This document shows, one piece after another, positions 61,009 to 64,000 of a stretch of 64,000 bases of DNA. The notes under the pieces are model-generated. The model made no database searches and was not told the DNA's origin. It saw only the letters and a list, made by a program, of their open reading frames with translations. Position 1 is the stretch's first letter. Every line of letters begins with the position of its first letter. The position numbers were made by a program, and so were the translations under genes. The DNA is taken from positions 620,001-684,000 of the forward strand of contig NZ_CP011267.1 of the NCBI RefSeq assembly GCF_001006045.1, read 5' to 3'. This DNA is from Geoglobus ahangari. GTDB lineage: Archaea; Halobacteriota; Archaeoglobi; Archaeoglobales; Archaeoglobaceae.

Positions 61009-62010
61009 ATGGTCAGGGTTGGGATAATTGGAGGCACGGGATATACTGGATCTGAGCTCCTCAGAATCCTCGCGAGGCATCCTGAAGCTGAGATTGCGGC
61101 CGTTAGTTCAAGAAAGGAGAAGGGGAAGAAGCTGTGGGAGGTGCACCCGCACCTCAAAGGATTTTACGACCTCGAGTTTGTGGAGCCAGACTTTGCGGTA
61201 TTTTCGGAGTGTGATGTTGTTTTCACGGCCGTTCCCCATGGAGAGGCGATGAAGTATGTTCCCGAGCTGTACGAGGCTGGAGTTAGGGTTGTGGATCTCT
61301 CCGCAGACTACAGGCTCTCAAAGGAGAAGTACGAGGAGGTTTACGGGAAGGAGCACGAGGCGTACATAGATGCAGTTTACGGGCTGACCGAGCTCCACAG
61401 GGACGAGATAAGGGGTGCAAAGCTCGTCGCAAACCCCGGATGCTATCCCACAGGTGCGATACTCGCCGTCGCACCCCTCGCAGACCTCGAGCTCGTTGAG
61501 AGGGTGGTCTTCGACTCAAAGAGCGGAATAACCGGGGCTGGGGCGAGTCCGACGGAGTTCACACACTACCCGAACCTCCACGAGGCCATTGTGCCCTACA
61601 AGATTACCGAGCACAGGCACTACCACGAGATGGAGCAGGAGCTCAGGAGGTTTCAGGAGGATATTCGCGTATCCTTCACCCCTCAGGTCTTCCCCGGGTC
61701 GAGGGGCATACTGACCAACGCTCACGTCTTCCTCAGGGGGGAGCTCGAGCAGGACGAGCTTGAAGAGATCTACAGGAAATTCTACGACGGCTGCTACTTC
61801 ATCAGGATGCAGAGGAGTGTGAGACTGAGCTACGTCAGGGGGAGCAACTTCGTGGACATCTCTGTGCATAAGGGCAGGGACAGGGTGGTTGTGGTCTCAG
61901 CAATAGACAACCTCGTGAAAGGGGCCAGCGGACAGGCCGTGCAGAACATGAACGTGATGCTCGGACTGGACGAGAGGCTGGGACTGGACTACCCGCCGCT
62001 GTTTCCTTAG
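61009..62010 (+). CDS. argC: N-acetyl-gamma-glutamyl-phosphate/aminoadipyl reductase
   Basis: 333 residues from ATG 61009, which has GGTGA 5 nt upstream; a GTG three codons earlier is the alternative. Rossmann start VGIIGGTGYTGSELLRIL, ADYRLSKEKYEEVYGKEH, the catalytic cysteine in NPGCYPTGAIL and the C-terminal VKGASGQAVQNMNVMLG. Works in arginine (and possibly lysine) synthesis. No other arg gene is in the window. Confidence 0.94.
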   Translation: MVRVGIIGGTGYTGSELLRILARHPEAEIAAVSSRKEKGKKLWEVHPHLKGFYDLEFVEPDFAVFSECDVVFTAVPHGEAMKYVPELYEAGVRVVDLSADYRLSKEKYEEVYGKEHEAYIDAVYGLTELHRDEIRGAKLVANPGCYPTGAILAVAPLADLELVERVVFDSKSGITGAGASPTEFTHYPNLHEAIVPYKITEHRHYHEMEQELRRFQEDIRVSFTPQVFPGSRGILTNAHVFLRGELEQDELEEIYRKFYDGCYFIRMQRSVRLSYVRGSNFVDISVHKGRDRVVVVSAIDNLVKGASGQAVQNMNVMLGLDERLGLDYPPLFP

Positions 62011-62011
62011 G

Positions 62012-62028
62012 TTTTTTAATGGTTTTTT
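62012..62028 (+). terminator. Double oligo-T terminator after argC
   Basis: Two runs of six T residues (62012-62017 and 62023-62028) immediately follow the argC stop, an archaeal-type terminator. Confidence 0.55.
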
Positions 62029-62246
62029 GGCGAGTCTGTCAAATTCTTTTTTAGCTGTTTTATATCCATAATTTTTCGAAGAGTGGCCTGTCAGGCTTGC
62101 TGATGTTTACAAGTTTGCATGTCTCTCTCAGGATTTTTCCGCGCACCTTTATATACTCCATGCATCACTTAACTTTCGCTGCAGTATTTAAACTGAAAAA
62201 AGCAGGAGAAAGCGTTTTATAGGGATTGGGAGGAATATTATCGGTT
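62029..62246 (+). promoter_or_regulatory. CRISPR leader with TATA elements
   Basis: AT-rich, without a gene. TATA-like TTTATATAC at 62148-62156 and TTTTATAG at about 62215-62222; the second is about 25 nt before the first repeat, so transcription could start at the array edge. The leader side is also supported by the perfect repeats next to it and the degenerate repeat at the far end. Confidence 0.6.
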
Positions 62247-62949
62247 GTTAAAATCAGACTAAAATAGGATTGAAAGAAGGTCAGGGTGAAGTACTTCGGG
62301 ATACCGGACGAGGGCGTTAAAATCAGACTAAAATAGGATTGAAAGGAGTAATAGGACACGTAAAGGGGCACCCTCATATGACGTTAAAATCAGACTAAAA
62401 TAGGATTGAAAGCGATTCCTCCAGAGCAGAACTCACTCTCCTGAATGTGTTAAAATCAGACTAAAATAGGATTGAAAGGTACCAATCTGGAACCAGTAGT
62501 GCTAGTCTTCTGCTGAAGTTAAAATCAGACTAAAATAGGATTGAAAGCTATTATTTAAAACAGCATTTTTAATAATTTTAGCATGTTAAAATCAGACTAA
62601 AATAGGATTGAAAGCGAGTTTTTCAATCTCCTCCATACTTGCCGTGGAGAAGTTAAAATCAGACTAAAATAGGATTGAAAGCCTAACAGATAACCTACTA
62701 GTAGAAACATACGCTACAGTTAAAATCAGACTAAAATAGGATTGAAAGATAATTGATTTTGGTGGTGCGGCATATCAATTCATACGTTAAAATCAGACTA
62801 AAATAGGATTGAAAGATATTCAGTATGGCAAACTCGGAAGAATGCTTGAAAGTTAAAATCAGACTAAAATAGGATTGAAAGTATATCTGTTGCGACGAAG
62901 TTCACGTACATGTCCACAGGTTAAAATCAAACTAAAATAGAATTGGAAG
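62247..62949 (+). CRISPR. CRISPR array, 11 repeats and 10 spacers
   Basis: Thirty-base repeats, beginning GTTAAAATCAG and ending GGATTGAAAG, start at 62247, 62316, 62383, 62449, 62518, 62585, 62652, 62719, 62786, 62852 and 62920. The first ten are identical; the last has three changes, marking the old end. Spacers are 36-39 bases and all different. The ATTGAAAG 3' end gives the crRNA 5' handle. The repeat resembles those of Archaeoglobus type I arrays, as I recall them. No cas gene lies in the window. Array orientation is + with the leader at the left. Confidence 0.97.
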
Positions 62950-63075
62950 ATGGTCACGCATATTAGACTGGACTGCCGGGCAAAATTGAACCCCTTCACC
63001 GTTCTTTTCATCATATCTCTCGAAAAACAATCGCCCCTCTAAATCTCCAGCACTTATCTCTAACGTAACCATCAC

Positions 63076-63084
63076 TTTTATATA
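63076..63084 (+). promoter_or_regulatory. TATA box of the PadR-SdpI operon
   Basis: TTTTATATA lies 32-40 nt before ATG 63116, with the transcription start expected near 63105-63110, inside the palindrome next listed. Confidence 0.6.
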
Positions 63085-63096
63085 CCTCGAACTCCG

Positions 63097-63117
63097 ATAC
63101 CTCTAAGTAAGAGGTAT
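63097..63117. promoter_or_regulatory. Perfect palindrome over the padR start
   Basis: ATACCTCT and AGAGGTAT are separated by 5 nt. The right arm includes the first two bases of the padR ATG (63116) and the left arm begins 13 nt after the TATA box. This is a good self-repression operator for the PadR protein. Confidence 0.65.
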
Positions 63118-63457
63118 GTTCGACAAGAAGAGCAAAGCACTGAAGAAGCTCAGGAAGGCCATAAGGTCTGGTATATACTCCTACCTGATCCTTTCCATGC
63201 TGAGGGACGGGGAGATGCATGGGTACTTTATCAGAAAGCGGCTCGAGGAGATGGGGTTTGCTCCGAGCGAGGGGGCGATGTACGACATGCTCAAAAGCTT
63301 GGAGAAGCTCGGTCTGGTGGAGGGGTTCTGGGTGATGGATAACAGGCCGAGAAAGTGCTACAGGCTCACGGACCTTGGCAGGGAGGTTCTGACTGAGCTT
63401 GAGTCTGATGTGCGGTCAATTTTGAGGGTTCTCGGAGGTGGTGAGGGTGGGGATTGA
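63116..63457 (+). CDS. PadR-family transcriptional regulator
   Basis: 113 residues. Winged helix with the PadR hallmark YLILSMLRDGEMHGYFIRKRLEEMGFAPSEGAMYDMLKSLEKLGLVEG and the wing DNRPRKCYRLTDLGREVL. It overlaps the start of the SdpI-like gene, so it probably controls that gene and itself through the palindrome at its start. It follows a gap (62950-63115) in which I see only this promoter. Confidence 0.92.
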   Translation: MFDKKSKALKKLRKAIRSGIYSYLILSMLRDGEMHGYFIRKRLEEMGFAPSEGAMYDMLKSLEKLGLVEGFWVMDNRPRKCYRLTDLGREVLTELESDVRSILRVLGGGEGGD

Positions 63458-64000
63458 GATGTTCCTTTCTCCGCTGCTGGTTTTTATGGGGATAGTCACG
63501 CTGCTTGTGAGGGACAGGCCGAACCCATACGTGGGAGTGAGAATGGGATACACCTACCTCTCGAGGGAGGCGTGGAGGAAAGCCAACACGTTTGCCGGTG
63601 TTTACAGCGTGCTCGTCGGAGCGGTCATGCTGCTTGCTGTCCTACTGCTCAACCCCCCTATCCACGTTTTCATCGTCGTCTATTTTCTCTCCTTGTTTCC
63701 CCTGGTGTACGTCAGCTACCGGATAGCCAAGAAGACGTACGAGATGGAGGACATGTCCTCGCCTCCAAGGGAAATGAAGCCCTTCACTGCAGGAAGTGTG
63801 AGGAAGCCAGTCCTGCTTCAGGCTATCCCGCTGCTCGCATATCTGCTCATCGCGGCCCTCTCCTGGAACTCCCTTCCGGATGTTGTCGCGATTCACTTTG
63901 CCATGGATGGAACGCCAGACGGGTTTGCAGGCAAGGTCGTCGGGATTCTGGTGATTCCCACCGCCATGATGCTTGCGATGGTGGTTCTGACAGCATTCTC
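63447..64000 (+). CDS. SdpI-family (DUF1648) membrane protein, partial
   Basis: The frame runs off the right edge. GTG 63447 follows GGAGGTG by 6 nt and overlaps padR. SdpI-like features: N-terminal RDRPNPYVGVRMGYTYLSREAWRKANTF, helices at about 4-18, 47-65 and 70-83, then a DUF1648-like segment with IHFAMDGTPDGFAGK near 148. SdpI proteins give immunity to peptide toxins in bacteria; in archaea the role is unknown. Forms an operon with padR. Confidence 0.85.
   Translation, partial: MGIEMFLSPLLVFMGIVTLLVRDRPNPYVGVRMGYTYLSREAWRKANTFAGVYSVLVGAVMLLAVLLLNPPIHVFIVVYFLSLFPLVYVSYRIAKKTYEMEDMSSPPREMKPFTAGSVRKPVLLQAIPLLAYLLIAALSWNSLPDVVAIHFAMDGTPDGFAGKVVGILVIPTAMMLAMVVLTAF

Noticed and set aside
62165-62377. 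Minus-strand ORF across the first CRISPR repeats
   Set aside because: Its repeating peptide is simply the translated CRISPR repeat.

Overview
The window reads as a chromosomal segment of a hyperthermophilic euryarchaeon of the Archaeoglobales. This is inferred from gene content and sequence style, not from a database search. Supporting genes are a form III RuBisCO, a methanofuran-biosynthesis MfnB, a methanogenesis-marker-2 relative, archaeal eIF5A, Nep1, ribosomal proteins L40e and L10e, a tetrahedral-type NikR, and a CRISPR repeat ending in GGATTGAAAG. Genes are packed with ATGA overlaps. Strong GGAGGTGA ribosome binding sites lie inside operons, and TATA boxes 25-30 nt before leaderless starts lie at operon heads. 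Base composition is moderately GC-rich (Geoglobus-like would fit), apart from one AT-rich island.

Layout: 1-1.2 kb, small membrane proteins; 1.3-1.8 kb, a RelBE-type toxin-antitoxin pair; 1.8-5.8 kb, a ThiI-like PP-loop protein, UPF0179, an HTH plus binding-protein-like regulator, pyrE and purD; 5.9-9.7 kb, a CaCA exchanger, agmatinase plus eIF5A, and RuBisCO; 9.8-16.6 kb, a beta-propeller lipoprotein, then prs, a thioesterase, a PiT phosphate permease, DUF47 and apgM, and a HisA-like protein divergent from mfnB; 17-25 kb, a doubled PhoU/RCK_C protein, a CDP-alcohol phosphatidyltransferase, nikR with an EamA transporter, a D-lactate-dehydrogenase-like operon ending in spoVG, a c-di-AMP cyclase (DacZ) and an adenosine-specific kinase; 25-36 kb, ilvE-ACT-hom, a prepilin peptidase, MMP2-like, ferredoxin, nep1, the minimal sufCB system, a metalloprotease lipoprotein and serS.

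36.1-38.5 kb is an AT-rich three-gene cassette of unknown function that abuts the 3' end of tRNA-Gln, with a truncated antitoxin-like ORF at the junction. 38.6-41.5 kb holds SfsA, a flavodoxin-like and a radical SAM protein, and an ArsR regulator. 41.6-46.8 kb is a single sucC-sucD-sdhA-sdhB-sdhC-sdhD run covering two consecutive citric-acid-cycle steps and the membrane quinone step. 47-50.7 kb has an acyl-CoA dehydrogenase, an SCP2 protein, tRNA-Glu, a frameshifted ArsB/SLC13-type permease and a four-helix protein. 50.6-62 kb has aroA-aroC, an MBL hydrolase, L40e, a CAP-domain protein, a methyltransferase, L10e, the riboflavin pair rbkR-ribB, an HDAC-like deacetylase divergent from a RACo-like ASKHA ferredoxin protein, an enoyl-CoA hydratase and argC. 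The window closes with an 11-repeat CRISPR array without cas genes and a PadR-SdpI pair.

Functional links: Prs makes the PRPP used by PyrE and by the purine pathway that PurD serves. Agmatinase makes the polyamine precursor needed for hypusine on eIF5A. DacZ and the RCK_C protein may belong to one c-di-AMP/potassium circuit. RbkR probably represses its own operon through a palindrome at its start site. The least explained element is the AT-rich cassette at 36-38.5 kb.
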